Source: Streptomyces sp. NBC_00536 (lineage in GTDB: Bacteria > Actinomycetota > Actinomycetes > Streptomycetales > Streptomycetaceae). Taken from it: 64,000 bases of DNA. A program made the translations under genes and the position numbers. The first letter of the stretch is position 1. Each line of letters opens with the position of its first letter. Under the pieces are notes generated by a model. That model had not been told where the DNA came from and did no database searches. It saw only the letters and a list, made by a program, of their open reading frames with translations. The stretch is from positions 4,340,001 to 4,404,000 of the forward strand of contig NZ_CP107819.1 of assembly GCF_036346295.1 (NCBI RefSeq), written 5' to 3'. Of the stretch, positions 50,338 through 59,426 are shown one piece after another.

Positions 50338-51423
50338 GTGCCGTCCCAACCGCCTGCCCCCGACGGCGTCGACGTCCAGGAGTCCCCCACCGCCGGTGCC
50401 TGGGGCGAGTGGAACCCGACGGAGGACTCGGCCCGCCCGGTCCGCGGCAAGCACCGCGTGGCACGCCAGCGCGGCGGACTGGCCCGCAGTTCCACCGTGC
50501 TCGGGGTCGGCGTCATCGCCGCCGTCGGCGCGGGCGGGATCGCCACCGCGCAGGGCCGCCCGCAGGTCGCCATCAGCATCCCGTCCCTGGGCGACCTGGG
50601 TGACCTGGGCGCTCTCGGCGGCTCGGACGGGGGCGCGGACCACGCCGGGGACGGCTCCGAGAACGGGATCGTCCAGACGCGGGACCATGGCGCGGCCCAG
50701 GAGCGCTCGGCCACCGGGACCGGCACCGCCCAGGGGCAGTCGGCCGCCGGGTTCGATGCGGGCGAGGTGCTGCGCCACCGGATCCTCCAGCAGGCCGAAT
50801 CCCAGCAGGACGCCGCAGCGGCCGCCGCCAAGGCGGAGACCGAGCGGGCCGCGCGGCAGAGCGCCGCCGAGGAGTCCCGGCAGAAGCAGGCCGCCGCCGA
50901 GGCGGCCGCCCGTACCAAGGCGGAGGCCGAGGCGAAGGCCCAGGAGCAGGCGAAGGCCCAGGAACAGGAACAGGCGAAGGCGGCGGCCGCGGCGCAGCAG
51001 CCGGCGGACGCGGCCCCGGCAGCGGCGGGCGGTTACGCCCTCCCCACCTCCGCCTACACCCTCACCTCGCACTACGGCGACGCCGGTTCCATGTGGTCCT
51101 CCGGGATGCACACCGGACTCGACTTCGCCGCCCCGACCGGCACCCCGGTCAAGGCGGTGCACGACGGGACGATCATCTCCGCGGGCTGGTCCGGCTCGTA
51201 CGGCTACCGGATCGTGCTCCGGCTCTCCGACGGCACGGAGGTCTGGTACTGCCACCTCTCCTCGATGTCGGTGACCTCCGGCACGGTGGCCACCGGCGAG
51301 ACGATCGGCCGGGTCGGAGCCACCGGCAATGTCACCGGACCCCACCTCCACCTGGAAGTACGTACGGACGGGGCGACGCGGGACCCGCTGACGTGGCTCC
51401 AGGGCAAGGGCCTGAACGTCTAG
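50338..51423 (+). CDS. Secreted M23 peptidase (LytM/NlpD-like cell-wall hydrolase)
   Basis: A 361-residue protein. The cytoplasmic N-terminus is 45 residues, then a membrane/signal segment (STVLGVGVIAAVGAGGIATA), a long Ala/Glu/Gln/Lys coiled-coil linker (about residues 140-230) and a C-terminal M23 domain. That domain has zinc ligands in MHTGLDFAAPTGTPV (HxxxD) and GPHLHLEVR (HxH). It should cleave peptidoglycan stem peptides or, as a LytM activator, recruit amidases. The GTG at 50338, with GAGGAG nine bases upstream, is preferred to the GTG at 50302. Its 3' end overlaps the convergent PrsW gene by 92 bases. Confidence 0.92.
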   Translation: MPSQPPAPDGVDVQESPTAGAWGEWNPTEDSARPVRGKHRVARQRGGLARSSTVLGVGVIAAVGAGGIATAQGRPQVAISIPSLGDLGDLGALGGSDGGADHAGDGSENGIVQTRDHGAAQERSATGTGTAQGQSAAGFDAGEVLRHRILQQAESQQDAAAAAAKAETERAARQSAAEESRQKQAAAEAAARTKAEAEAKAQEQAKAQEQEQAKAAAAAQQPADAAPAAAGGYALPTSAYTLTSHYGDAGSMWSSGMHTGLDFAAPTGTPVKAVHDGTIISAGWSGSYGYRIVLRLSDGTEVWYCHLSSMSVTSGTVATGETIGRVGATGNVTGPHLHLEVRTDGATRDPLTWLQGKGLNV

Positions 51424-52744
51424 GAGCGGGTACGGGCACGGGTACGGACATCGGAGCCGGTACGGGCCTCCTCGCCACCGGCACCGGCACCGGCACCGGC
51501 ACCGGCACCGGAACGGGCGGGCGCCCCACGGCCGTTGCCCGCACCGGCGGCGCCGCGTACAGCTCCTCCATGACGGCCGCCCGGGCCAGCGCCGGGCCCG
51601 CGGCCGCCCGGCCCCGCCACAGCCGCTCCAGCAGCTCCCGCTCGCGGTCCGCGAAGTCCACCGCGCGGCGCGGTCCGCCGCAGCGGGCCTCGTCGCGCAG
51701 CAGGGCCAGGGCCGCCGCGTCCGCCGTGTAGGCGGCGACCGCCCGGGCCGCCGGACGCCCGCCCGCACTCCGGGCCAGCGCGCGGGCCAGCGACCTGGCC
51801 GGCACCGACGCGAGCGCGGGCACCTCCGCGGGGCCCAGCCAGCCCGCGCCCGCGTACACCCGCAGCTCGCGGGCGACCGTACGCAGCTGCCCGCGCCGGA
51901 GCCGGACGGCCAGCCAGACCAGCGCCGCGAAGGCCGGGACCATCACACAGCCGTAGACGATGTAGAAGCCGTAGGCGCCCAGCCCGGACGAGCTGTTCCA
52001 CAGGGCGTGCGCGGCCATGGCGAGGGCGAGCCCCAGCAGCGGCAGCCCGGTCCGGACCGGGCGGCGGACGCTGCGCGCGGCGGCGCCCAGGCCGAGCCCG
52101 GTCAGCGCGGTGAACAGCGGGTGGGCGAACGGCGACAGCATGATCCGCACGAAGAAGGTGGCCGCGGTCATCGAGTCGAGCACGCTGGTGCCGCTGTGCA
52201 GGTCCTCGCCGAAGGCATTGCCGAGATAGAGGATGTTCTCGGTGAAGGCGAAACCGGTGGCGGTGAACCCGGCGATGACCAGGCCGTCCGCGGGGCCGGT
52301 GAAATGCCGTCTTCGGAAGGTGAACACCAGCAGCAGCGCGGCGGCCTTCGCGATCTCCTCGACGACGGGCGCGATCGCCACCGAGCCGAGCTGGTCGGCG
52401 GCGGAGGGGTCGGTGGCGGCCGAGGCTATCCACTCGGTCGCGAAGTTGTTGGCGACTATGGCGATCAGCGCCGCGGTGCACGCCCCCCACCCCGCGCAGA
52501 ACAGCAGCCGGGACCAGGGCAGCGGCGCGGCCCGGCCCAGCCACCGGAACGCCGCCATGAGCGGGGCCACCGGCAGCAGGGCCAGACCGAGACCGACGAA
52601 GAACCCGGCGGTGCCGGTCTGTTCCCGCACCAGCTCCAGGATGGCCGCGCCGGACAGGGCCAGACAGGAGAGCAGGGTGACGAGCACGCACATGCGGACC
52701 GCGCCCGACGGACGTGCGAGCACACCGGGGAGCGCTCGGAACAC
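51332..52744 (-). CDS. prsW: PrsW-family intramembrane metalloprotease
   Basis: A 470-residue protein. Eight predicted helices fill residues 15-290. The family motifs APVVEEIAKAAALLL (EExxK), FAFTENILYLG and the His-bearing MLSPFAHPLFTALTG are present; these form the active site of PrsW, which in Bacillus cleaves the anti-sigma factor RsiW. The C-terminal 180 residues are cytoplasmic, ending in a Pro-Val repeat tract and Pro/Gly tail that overlaps the M23 gene antisense. It lies 56 bases downstream of trmB on the same strand. Confidence 0.9.
   Translation of the reverse strand: MFRALPGVLARPSGAVRMCVLVTLLSCLALSGAAILELVREQTGTAGFFVGLGLALLPVAPLMAAFRWLGRAAPLPWSRLLFCAGWGACTAALIAIVANNFATEWIASAATDPSAADQLGSVAIAPVVEEIAKAAALLLVFTFRRRHFTGPADGLVIAGFTATGFAFTENILYLGNAFGEDLHSGTSVLDSMTAATFFVRIMLSPFAHPLFTALTGLGLGAAARSVRRPVRTGLPLLGLALAMAAHALWNSSSGLGAYGFYIVYGCVMVPAFAALVWLAVRLRRGQLRTVARELRVYAGAGWLGPAEVPALASVPARSLARALARSAGGRPAARAVAAYTADAAALALLRDEARCGGPRRAVDFADRERELLERLWRGRAAAGPALARAAVMEELYAAPPVRATAVGRPPVPVPVPVPVPVPVARRPVPAPMSVPVPVPAPRRSGPCPGATSAGPASPRPYVLPGGGGVR
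51476..51513. repeat. Hexanucleotide microsatellite (CACCGG)n
   Basis: About six tandem CACCGG/GGCACC units. In the PrsW frame they encode the PVPVPVPVPVPV segment of the tail. A likely slippage site that changes tail length in steps of two residues. Confidence 0.85.
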
Positions 52745-52800
52745 CTCATCACCCTAGCGAGCGGGTCCGACACTCGCAGTGACGTTGGCCGTTATCCCCG

Positions 52801-53607
52801 TTACGGGGTACGGCGGAACAGCAGGTCGTGTACGACGTGCCCCTTGTCCAGGCCCTGGCCTTCGAACCGGGTCAGCGGCCGGAAGCCGGGGCGCGGCGCG
52901 TAACCGCCGTCGGCCTGCGTGTTCTCGAACCGGGGGTGCGCGCCGAGGACTTCGAGCATCTGCTCGGCGTACGGCTCCCAGTCGGTCGCACAGTGGAGTA
53001 CGGCCCCGGGGGCCAGCCGGGTCGCGGCCAGGTCGAGGAACTCGGGCTGGATCAGCCGCCGCTTGTGGTGCCGGGCCTTGGGCCACGGGTCCGGGAAGTA
53101 CACGCGCAGCCCGGTGAGGGAGTCGGGCGCCAGCATCTCGCGCAGCAGGATGATCGCGTCGCCGTTGGCGACGCGGATGTTGTCGAGGCCGTTCCGCTCG
53201 GCGAGCGCGAGCAGATTGCCCTGGCCGGGCGTGTGCACGTCGGCGGCCAGGATCCCGGTGTCCGGGTCGGCGGCGGCCATCTGCGCGGTGGCCTCGCCCA
53301 TGCCGAAGCCGATCTCCAGGACGACGGGTCGGCCGTCGAAGAGCTTGTCGAGGTCGATGACCTCGTGCCCGTCGATGTCCAGCCCCCAGGTCGACCACTT
53401 CCGGCGCAGCGCCTCACCCTGGCCGGTGGTCACCCGGCTGCGGCGCGGCTGGAAGCTGCGGATCCGGCGCTCGTGGTGCGAGCCCGCCGGATCGGGCGCG
53501 GGCCCGTCGGGAAACCGGGGCTCCGTGCGCCAGCGCGGCGGAACATGGGAAGCCGCCCCCTCGGGGGCGTCGGGGGTACCGGGCTGCGGATTCAGTGACT
53601 CAGACAC
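52801..53607 (-). CDS. trmB: tRNA (guanine-N7-)-methyltransferase TrmB
   Basis: A 268-residue enzyme making m7G46 in tRNA. The SAM motif VVLEIGFGMGEATAQMA, the Asp motif ILAADVHTPGQG, the catalytic block LRVYFPDPWPKARHHKRRLIQP and the tail TRFEGQGLDKGHVVHDLLF are all typical. The N-terminal 55 residues are a Pro-rich extension common in actinobacterial TrmB. The length is normal. Confidence 0.96.
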   Translation of the reverse strand: MSESLNPQPGTPDAPEGAASHVPPRWRTEPRFPDGPAPDPAGSHHERRIRSFQPRRSRVTTGQGEALRRKWSTWGLDIDGHEVIDLDKLFDGRPVVLEIGFGMGEATAQMAAADPDTGILAADVHTPGQGNLLALAERNGLDNIRVANGDAIILLREMLAPDSLTGLRVYFPDPWPKARHHKRRLIQPEFLDLAATRLAPGAVLHCATDWEPYAEQMLEVLGAHPRFENTQADGGYAPRPGFRPLTRFEGQGLDKGHVVHDLLFRRTP

Positions 53608-53675
53608 AATGCCCCGATTCTACGACCCGGGCCGGGCTGCCACCTCAATCACCGGCGTCCCCTGTCCCGGCCACA

Positions 53676-53712
53676 TCAGCCCAATTTCAGCCCCGCCGGC
53701 GTTTGAGGCGCC
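53676..53712. repeat. Streptomyces-type GC-rich palindromic repeat fragment
   Basis: CAATTTCAGCCCCGCCGGCGTTTGAGG (split here as CAATTTCAGCCCCGCC and GGCGTTTGAGG) is a half-unit of the same repeat family as the cluster at 59427-59796, lying between lhgO-like and trmB genes. Confidence 0.65.
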
Positions 53713-53732
53713 GCCGGAGGCAACGACAACGG

Positions 53733-54827
53733 TCAGCCGCGCAGCATCCGCACCACCCGCCTCCCCACCGCACCCCCCAACGGCAGCACCCCGGCCACCC
53801 CCGGCACCCCGCCGTCCAGCACGTGCACCACCCCGTCCGCCTCCCGGACCAGGACGTCGTCCACCGGCGTCCCGTCCGGCAGGACGGCCCGCACCCCGGG
53901 AAAGGGCCGCCCCGGGTCCGGGACCACCTGAACCAGCCCGCGCCCCGGCGAAGGCCGCACCGGGCCGTGGCCACCCCCGTCCCCCCGGACTGGAACTCCG
54001 CCCGTCACCGGAACGAGACGCACACCCGGCTCGTCCCCCGCCAGCCGCGCGACCCGGTCGGCCCGCGCCCCGGCGCAGTTCACCAGCACCTTCCCCCGCA
54101 GCACCTCGCCGGAGGCGGTCCGCACCGAGACCCGGCCCCCCGGGACCGGGCCCGGGCCCCGGCGCCGCCCGATCCGCTCCGCCCGCGCCCCGTACCGGAT
54201 CTCCGCTCCCGAGGACCGCGCGAGCTGCTCCGCCACCCGCGCGCGGTCCACGACCCCGCTGGTGGCGACACGGATCGCGGCCAGCGCGCGGACCTCCGGC
54301 TCGTACTCCCTGATCTGCGCCGGGCCCAGCTCCCGCACCGGGATCCCGTGCCGCCGCCCGCGCTGGACCAGTGCGTGCAGCCGCGGCAGCTCGGCCCGCT
54401 CGGTGGCGACGATCAGCTTCCCGGTCACCTCGTGCGGTATGCCGTGTTCCGCGCAGAACCGGACCATCTCGGCCGCGCCGCGCACCGCGTAGCGCGCCGC
54501 GAGCGATCCGGGCCGGTGGTGGATCCCGCTGTGAATGACCCCGCTGTGGATGACCCCGCTGTGAACGACCCCGCCGTGGTGCCCGGTCGCCGGCCCGGGC
54601 TCCTGCTCCAGCACCACCACGCGCGTACCGGGGGCGAGCCGCGACAGGGCGTGCGCCGTCGACAGGCCGACGAGCCCGCCGCCGATCACCAGCACATCGA
54701 AGTCGTCGACCTCGTCGCGCCGATCGAACGCATCGTCATCGAGGTCATCGAGGTCATCGAAGTCATCGAACTCAGCGAAGTCATCACGGTCCACGCAGCT
54801 GCCACCTCCCACCCCCGCATACTGCAC
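53733..54827 (-). CDS. LhgO-like FAD-dependent oxidoreductase with internal deletion
   Basis: A 364-residue member of the DAO/L-2-hydroxyglutarate oxidase family. The FAD motif DVLVIGGGLVGLSTAHAL lies at residues 44-61. The normal single VIHSG active-site phrase is expanded to GVVHSGVIHSGVIHSGIHH. The N-terminus has an odd acidic tract (DDFDDLDDLDDD). After PFPGV the sequence jumps straight to VRAVLPDGTPVDDVLV, so compared with E. coli LhgO, as I remember it, some 100 residues that include substrate-binding segments are missing. The remaining tail is typical. The frame is intact, but activity is doubtful. The start is uncertain. Confidence 0.75.
   Translation of the reverse strand: MQYAGVGGGSCVDRDDFAEFDDFDDLDDLDDDAFDRRDEVDDFDVLVIGGGLVGLSTAHALSRLAPGTRVVVLEQEPGPATGHHGGVVHSGVIHSGVIHSGIHHRPGSLAARYAVRGAAEMVRFCAEHGIPHEVTGKLIVATERAELPRLHALVQRGRRHGIPVRELGPAQIREYEPEVRALAAIRVATSGVVDRARVAEQLARSSGAEIRYGARAERIGRRRGPGPVPGGRVSVRTASGEVLRGKVLVNCAGARADRVARLAGDEPGVRLVPVTGGVPVRGDGGGHGPVRPSPGRGLVQVVPDPGRPFPGVRAVLPDGTPVDDVLVREADGVVHVLDGGVPGVAGVLPLGGAVGRRVVRMLRG
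54527..54575. repeat. 15-base tandem repeat inside the LhgO-like gene
   Basis: Three adjacent copies of approximately GACCCCGCTGTGAAT encode HSGVI units in the FAD-linked active-site loop; the family normally has one. Confidence 0.8.
54736..54787. repeat. 9-base tandem repeats encoding an acidic N-terminal tract
   Basis: Repeats of GTCATCGAG / GTCATCGAA on the plus strand encode the FDDFDDLDDLDD segment ahead of the FAD domain. Slippage could vary the length in frame. Confidence 0.75.
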
Positions 54828-54873
54828 CCCGCCACTGACAACGCGGCCGGGCCACCGGTGGGCCGGGCGTGGG

Positions 54874-56532
54874 CTACGCCGGAGTGACCAGCAGTGGCCG
54901 GGCCCGCTCGCGCAGCTCGGCGACGCGCGGCTCGTCGCCGTACGGTTCCAGCCGGTGCAGCAGGTCCCGTACGTACTCCGTGGTCCGCGCCGAGGAGATC
55001 CGCCCCGCGACCTCCACGGCCCGGGTCCCGGCGGCGCAGGCCGCGTCGAGGTTGCCGGACTCCAGCTCGGCGACCGCGCTCACCACCAGCCGCAGCCCGT
55101 GCGAGCGCACGTACTCCTCGGTGGGGCGGGACAGCGCCTGCTCGGTGAACCGCCGGACCTGCCGGGGCAGTTTGAGGTCCCGGTAGCATTCCGCCGCATC
55201 CGCCGCGAAACGGTCGTACGAGTAGAAACCCAGCCAGGTCGGATCCGGGTCCCCGTCCCGCGCCCGCTCCAGCCAGCCCTCCGCCGCCCGCAGCGCCGCC
55301 CCGGCGGCCACCGGATCGCCCGACTTCGCGTGCGCCCGGGCCTCCACCAGCCGGAAGAAGCTCATGGTGCGGGCCGTGGCCAGCCCCCGGTTGCGCTCGA
55401 CGGCGGCCTGCGCGAGGTCGACGCCCTCGTCCGGGAAGTCCCGGTAGGTGGCCTGGAGGGACATCGAGGCCAGGACGTACCCGCCGAGCGGCACGTCGGC
55501 GGCCGCGCGGGCCAGGCGCAGCGCCTGGATGTAGTAGCGCTGGGCGGCCTCCTGCTGGCCGGTGTCGAAGGCCATCCACCCGGCCAGCCGGGTCAGTTCG
55601 GCCGTCGCCCCGAAGAGCGCCCGGCCCACCTCGTCGGTGTAGGAGCCCAGCAGCAGCGGGGCCGCGTCCACCCGCAGGCACTCGGGGACCATCGAGGAAC
55701 GCCAGTCCCCGCCGCCGTACTTGGAGTCCCAGCGGCGCGCGTCCTCGGCCGCCTCGCGCAGTTTGGCCACATCGCTGTGGCCGACCCGCTGCGGGGAGGG
55801 GTCCGGGGAGTGCGCGGCCGTCGGCTGACCGGGCGCGCGGGGCGTTTCGGGGCCGGACTGCGCGGGCACAAAGGAGGTCGGCGGCGATGCGGCCGGGGCC
55901 GCCGGGCCGCCCGGAGCGCCACCCGCCGTGGCGCCCGTACCGCCCGGAGCGCCGCTCGCACCGCCCGGAGCAGTGCCCGTACGAGCCGGAGCGGCGCCCG
56001 TGGCGCCCGTACCGCCCGAGGGAAGGGGGGCCGGAGCAGTGGTCTCACGCGCGACGGCCTCACGCGCGACCGAGCCGTCCGCCGGAGATATCAGCCAGCG
56101 CGAGGCGGGCGTCGCGTACGCCGCCACGGAGAAGGACCCGGCCAGGGACTGCCAGATCCCGCCGCCCCCGCGCCGTCCCGCGAGGTCGAGCCGGTAGAGG
56201 TCGGTGGCCGAGCGCACCGCCGCGCCGACATCGCGCGGGAAGGCGAGGCCGACCTCGGGCGCGGGGTCCGCGTCCGCCAGCCCGATCTCGTGCAGCGGTA
56301 CCGGCCGCCCCAGCTTCGCGCCGATGGCGGCGGCGATGAGATGAGGGGCCGCGCCCTGCGGCACCATGCCCTTGGACACCCACCGGGCGACCGAGGTCTT
56401 GTCATACCGGAGCGTCAGTCCGCGCTGCGCCCCCAGGTCGTTGACCCGCCGGGCCAGCCCCGCGTTGCTGATGCCCGCGAGGGCGAGGACGGCGCCGAGC
56501 TTCTCGTTCGGCTCACGGAGCTCCCTGGACAT
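54874..56532 (-). CDS. Large helix-turn-helix/TPR-like regulator (NsdA-type)
   Basis: A 552-residue soluble protein. The N-terminal 90 residues look like a HTH ([22 protein letters not shown], ...[12 protein letters not shown]). Residues about 170-250 are a low-complexity Gly/Ala/Thr/Pro linker. The C-terminal 300 residues are helical and TPR-like ([31 protein letters not shown]...). The layout matches the NsdA-like regulators that repress antibiotic production and sporulation in Streptomyces, but this assignment is from memory. The ATG at 56532 follows GAGG; an in-frame start seven codons earlier is less well placed. It is 46 bases upstream of the LhgO-like gene and divergent from the asparagine-synthase-like gene. 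Confidence 0.75.
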   Translation of the reverse strand: MSRELREPNEKLGAVLALAGISNAGLARRVNDLGAQRGLTLRYDKTSVARWVSKGMVPQGAAPHLIAAAIGAKLGRPVPLHEIGLADADPAPEVGLAFPRDVGAAVRSATDLYRLDLAGRRGGGGIWQSLAGSFSVAAYATPASRWLISPADGSVAREAVARETTAPAPLPSGGTGATGAAPARTGTAPGGASGAPGGTGATAGGAPGGPAAPAASPPTSFVPAQSGPETPRAPGQPTAAHSPDPSPQRVGHSDVAKLREAAEDARRWDSKYGGGDWRSSMVPECLRVDAAPLLLGSYTDEVGRALFGATAELTRLAGWMAFDTGQQEAAQRYYIQALRLARAAADVPLGGYVLASMSLQATYRDFPDEGVDLAQAAVERNRGLATARTMSFFRLVEARAHAKSGDPVAAGAALRAAEGWLERARDGDPDPTWLGFYSYDRFAADAAECYRDLKLPRQVRRFTEQALSRPTEEYVRSHGLRLVVSAVAELESGNLDAACAAGTRAVEVAGRISSARTTEYVRDLLHRLEPYGDEPRVAELRERARPLLVTPA

Positions 56533-57123
56533 GCGCCACCCCTCGTCACACACGTGGAACGCAGACCGTCATCGGGGCATAGGCGCCCGGCAACGTAAAC
56601 CCAGCGTAGTTCGCCGCATCCCAAGCGTTAAGGCCCCGCCTTCCGGATGGCGAGATTGTTGTCCGTACGCACAGTCGTGGCCGGGGCTGCGCCCGGGGCG
56701 CACGTGTCAGTGCGTGCTCCGCCCGTGTGGCCGTGCGCCCGCCCGTGCGCTCTGGCCCGCCCCGGGGCCCGGCGATTCGATGTGCGGTGCGTGGGTCGGC
56801 CCGGCGCGTGGATCCGGCGGGCCGGGAGACACCGCCGCCTCAATCCCCGCGGGTGGCGGTACGGTCCGGGGGGCGGACGCCGCCTCCCGGACCGCGCCCG
56901 CGCCAGGGCACTCAGTACGGCTGAAGAATGGCCGAAACCGACCTATGGGGCGGCAGGCACGGAACGCCAAATACCGCGTGCGCGGGGCGTGTTCGTTTGC
57001 ATGTGCGCCCCCCTAAGCCACTCTCGCACGCCTGTCTCGTGGCAGCATGGACCCGAGCCACCCGGGGTCCCGCCGTCCGGCCGTCCGGCCCCGGTCACGT
57101 GCCCACAGGCTGGGGAGACGGCT
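56533..57123. promoter_or_regulatory. Divergent promoter gap, 591 bases
   Basis: This spacer separates the large regulator (minus) and the asparagine-synthase-like gene (plus). It is long for Streptomyces and has no supported gene. I searched both strands for a short RiPP-type precursor and found none with a leader/core look. Confidence 0.4.
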
Positions 57124-59409
57124 ATGCGGTGGTTGGTGGGCTGGAGCAGTATCGCCGCAAGCTTCGGCACGGCCGGGCGCGTCGGCGAACCCGGCCGAGG
57201 AGCAGCCGACGGGCTGCGCGGCGGCCTCGCGGACGTCCCACGCGCCTCCTACGCCTCCCACACCCCGCACGGCCCGTCCGGAGCCGCCCAGGCGACCGGC
57301 TACGGCCGCGGCGGCGCGTACCCGGACGACCAGGGCGCGTACGACGCCTACGGCGAGCCCGACGAATACACCGAACGCACCCTGCACCCCGTCGGCGCCC
57401 AGCTCCTGTGGGGCGACCCCGACCCCCTGTGGGCCGTCGGCGACTGGCGCCCCGACGAGATCCGCACCGTCACCGCCGACCCCGCCGACCCCTTCACCCG
57501 GCTCGCCGTCCTCGGCTGCTGCGGCGCCCGCGACGACGAACTGCGCCGCGCCCTCTACGCCGCCCGCGGCGGCGCCCTGCGCCACCTCACCCAGTGGCCC
57601 GGCAGCTACACCGCCGTCGTCCAGGCCGGCCGCCGGATCACCGTCGTCGGCGACCTCGCGGGCGCCCGGCCCGTCTTCTACACCCCCTGGGCGGGCGGAA
57701 CGGCGTACGCCACCGCGGCCCTCCCGCTCGCCGACCTGATCGAAGCCCAGCTCGACATCGGCCACCTCGCCGCCCTGCTGGCCTGCCCCGACAGCCCCGA
57801 GGCACTGGGCGACGGCACACCGTACGCGGGCGTCCGCCGGATCCCGCCCGGGCACGCGATCATCCTGCGCGAGGGCTCCCGCGAGATCACCGGATACGAG
57901 CCCGTCGCCTCCCTCGCCGTCGCCGCCCCCGAGATGGAACCCGGGGCCGCCACCGAGGGCGTGCGGGAAGCACTGGTCGATGCGGTGCGCGCCCGGCTCA
58001 CGGCGCCCCGCCATGCCCCCGACACCCTGCCCCACGACCCCGGGCCGGTTCCCGGCATGGGCCCCGCCGACCGCCGCGCCGCCCGCGGCGCCCCCGCCCC
58101 CGGCGTCGGCGCCGACCTCTCCGGCGGCAGCGCCTCCGCCACCCTCGCCCTCCTCGCCGCCGGACTCCCCGGCGCCCCCGGCACCGTCCTCGGCCACGGC
58201 TCCGGCGCCGGGGAACGCCTCCTCGCCGTCACCTTCAACGACCTCACCACCCCCCAGGGCCGCGAGGGCGAACTCGAACGCGCCCACGCCATCGCCGCCA
58301 ACCCCCGCCTGCACCACGTCGTCGTGGCCGCCGCCGAAGAAGCCCTCCCCTACGCCGACCTCGACGGCCCGCTCACCGACGAACCCGGCCCCTCCCTCGT
58401 CCTCGCCGCCCGCGACCGGCGCCGACTGGCCGCGGGCAGCGCCGACCACTTCGTCGGCCACGGCGCCCGCCAGGTCCTCGACGCGCACCCCGCCCGGCTG
58501 GCCGACCTCCTCATGGACCGCCGCAGACGCCACCTGCTGCGCCCCGTCGCCGCCCTCGCCCGCTCGGCCGGCGCCGAAGGCCAGTCCTCCGGCCAGTCCC
58601 TGCTCGTCCCGCTGACCGTGTACTCCGCCGCCCGCCGCCTCGCCCGTACGCCCTACCGCGCGGGCATGGAAGCGGCCGCGGCCCGGCTGCGCGAAGGCCT
58701 CCTGCCCGGCCGCGCCGCCAGCCCGCTCGACGCCTCCCTCGCCGCCCTCACCTGGTGCCGGCCCGGCCCCGCCGCGAGCTGGCTGACCGGCGAAGCCCTC
58801 GCCGAAGTCGCCGTCCGGCTCGCCGCCGCCGCGGGCCGCCCCCCGCTCTCGCTGCGCCCCGGCGAGGCCCGGGCCCGCTCGGTCCTGACCCGCCACGCCG
58901 CCGACCACCGGGTCTTCGAACAGGCCGTGGAGGTCCGCAGCCAGCGCCTGCACGCCCCCTTCCTCGACAACCAGGTCGTCCGCGCCGCCCGCGCCCTCCC
59001 CGAATCCCTGCGCGTCCAGCCGGGCGCCCGCGCCGCCGTCCTGCGCACCGTCCTCGCGGGTACGGGCGTACGCGAACTCCCGCCCGGCTGGGGCGCCCCC
59101 GCCCACTCCGCCAACGAAACGGCCGTCCGCCTCGGCCTGCGCGCCGCCTTGGACCCGCTCCTCGCCCTCTTCACCGCGCCGCTCCTGGCGGACGCCGGCC
59201 TGATCGAGGCCCGGGTCATCCAGCAGGCCCTGATCGACGCGGCCGACGGCCACCCGGTCCCCCTCGACGGCCTCGCGGAACTCGTCTCGGTCGAACTCTG
59301 GCTCCGCCGCCTCCTAGCCCGCCGCGGCACCTGCTGGACCGGCACCTCCTCCCCCCGCCGCCGAGCCGTCCCCACCGGCGTCCCCCTCCGCCGCCCAGCC
59401 CTCTCCTGA
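57124..59409 (+). CDS. Asparagine synthase-related protein without glutaminase nucleophile
   Basis: 761 residues. The N-terminal part (to about 250) resembles a degenerate Ntn-glutaminase domain (VGDLAGARPVFYTPW, YATAALPLADLI, PYAGVRRIPPGHAII) but begins MRWLVGW, so the catalytic Cys2 of AsnB is missing. The C-terminal synthetase half has the PP-loop-like LSGGSASATLALL (residues about 335-347) and RLHAPFLDNQVVRAARALP near the end. It should activate a carboxyl by adenylation but cannot use glutamine; such homologues occur in lasso-peptide cyclases, beta-lactam synthetases and uncharacterised Streptomyces proteins. GGGGAG precedes the ATG. Confidence 0.82.
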   Translation: MRWLVGWSSIAASFGTAGRVGEPGRGAADGLRGGLADVPRASYASHTPHGPSGAAQATGYGRGGAYPDDQGAYDAYGEPDEYTERTLHPVGAQLLWGDPDPLWAVGDWRPDEIRTVTADPADPFTRLAVLGCCGARDDELRRALYAARGGALRHLTQWPGSYTAVVQAGRRITVVGDLAGARPVFYTPWAGGTAYATAALPLADLIEAQLDIGHLAALLACPDSPEALGDGTPYAGVRRIPPGHAIILREGSREITGYEPVASLAVAAPEMEPGAATEGVREALVDAVRARLTAPRHAPDTLPHDPGPVPGMGPADRRAARGAPAPGVGADLSGGSASATLALLAAGLPGAPGTVLGHGSGAGERLLAVTFNDLTTPQGREGELERAHAIAANPRLHHVVVAAAEEALPYADLDGPLTDEPGPSLVLAARDRRRLAAGSADHFVGHGARQVLDAHPARLADLLMDRRRRHLLRPVAALARSAGAEGQSSGQSLLVPLTVYSAARRLARTPYRAGMEAAAARLREGLLPGRAASPLDASLAALTWCRPGPAASWLTGEALAEVAVRLAAAAGRPPLSLRPGEARARSVLTRHAADHRVFEQAVEVRSQRLHAPFLDNQVVRAARALPESLRVQPGARAAVLRTVLAGTGVRELPPGWGAPAHSANETAVRLGLRAALDPLLALFTAPLLADAGLIEARVIQQALIDAADGHPVPLDGLAELVSVELWLRRLLARRGTCWTGTSSPRRRAVPTGVPLRRPALS

Positions 59410-59426
59410 CCCGCTCCGGAGGCGCC

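Noticed and set aside
56533..59409. Lasso-peptide cluster around the AsnB-like gene
   Set aside because: No precursor-like peptide, leader peptidase (B-protein) or PqqD-like recognition gene lies nearby on either strand.
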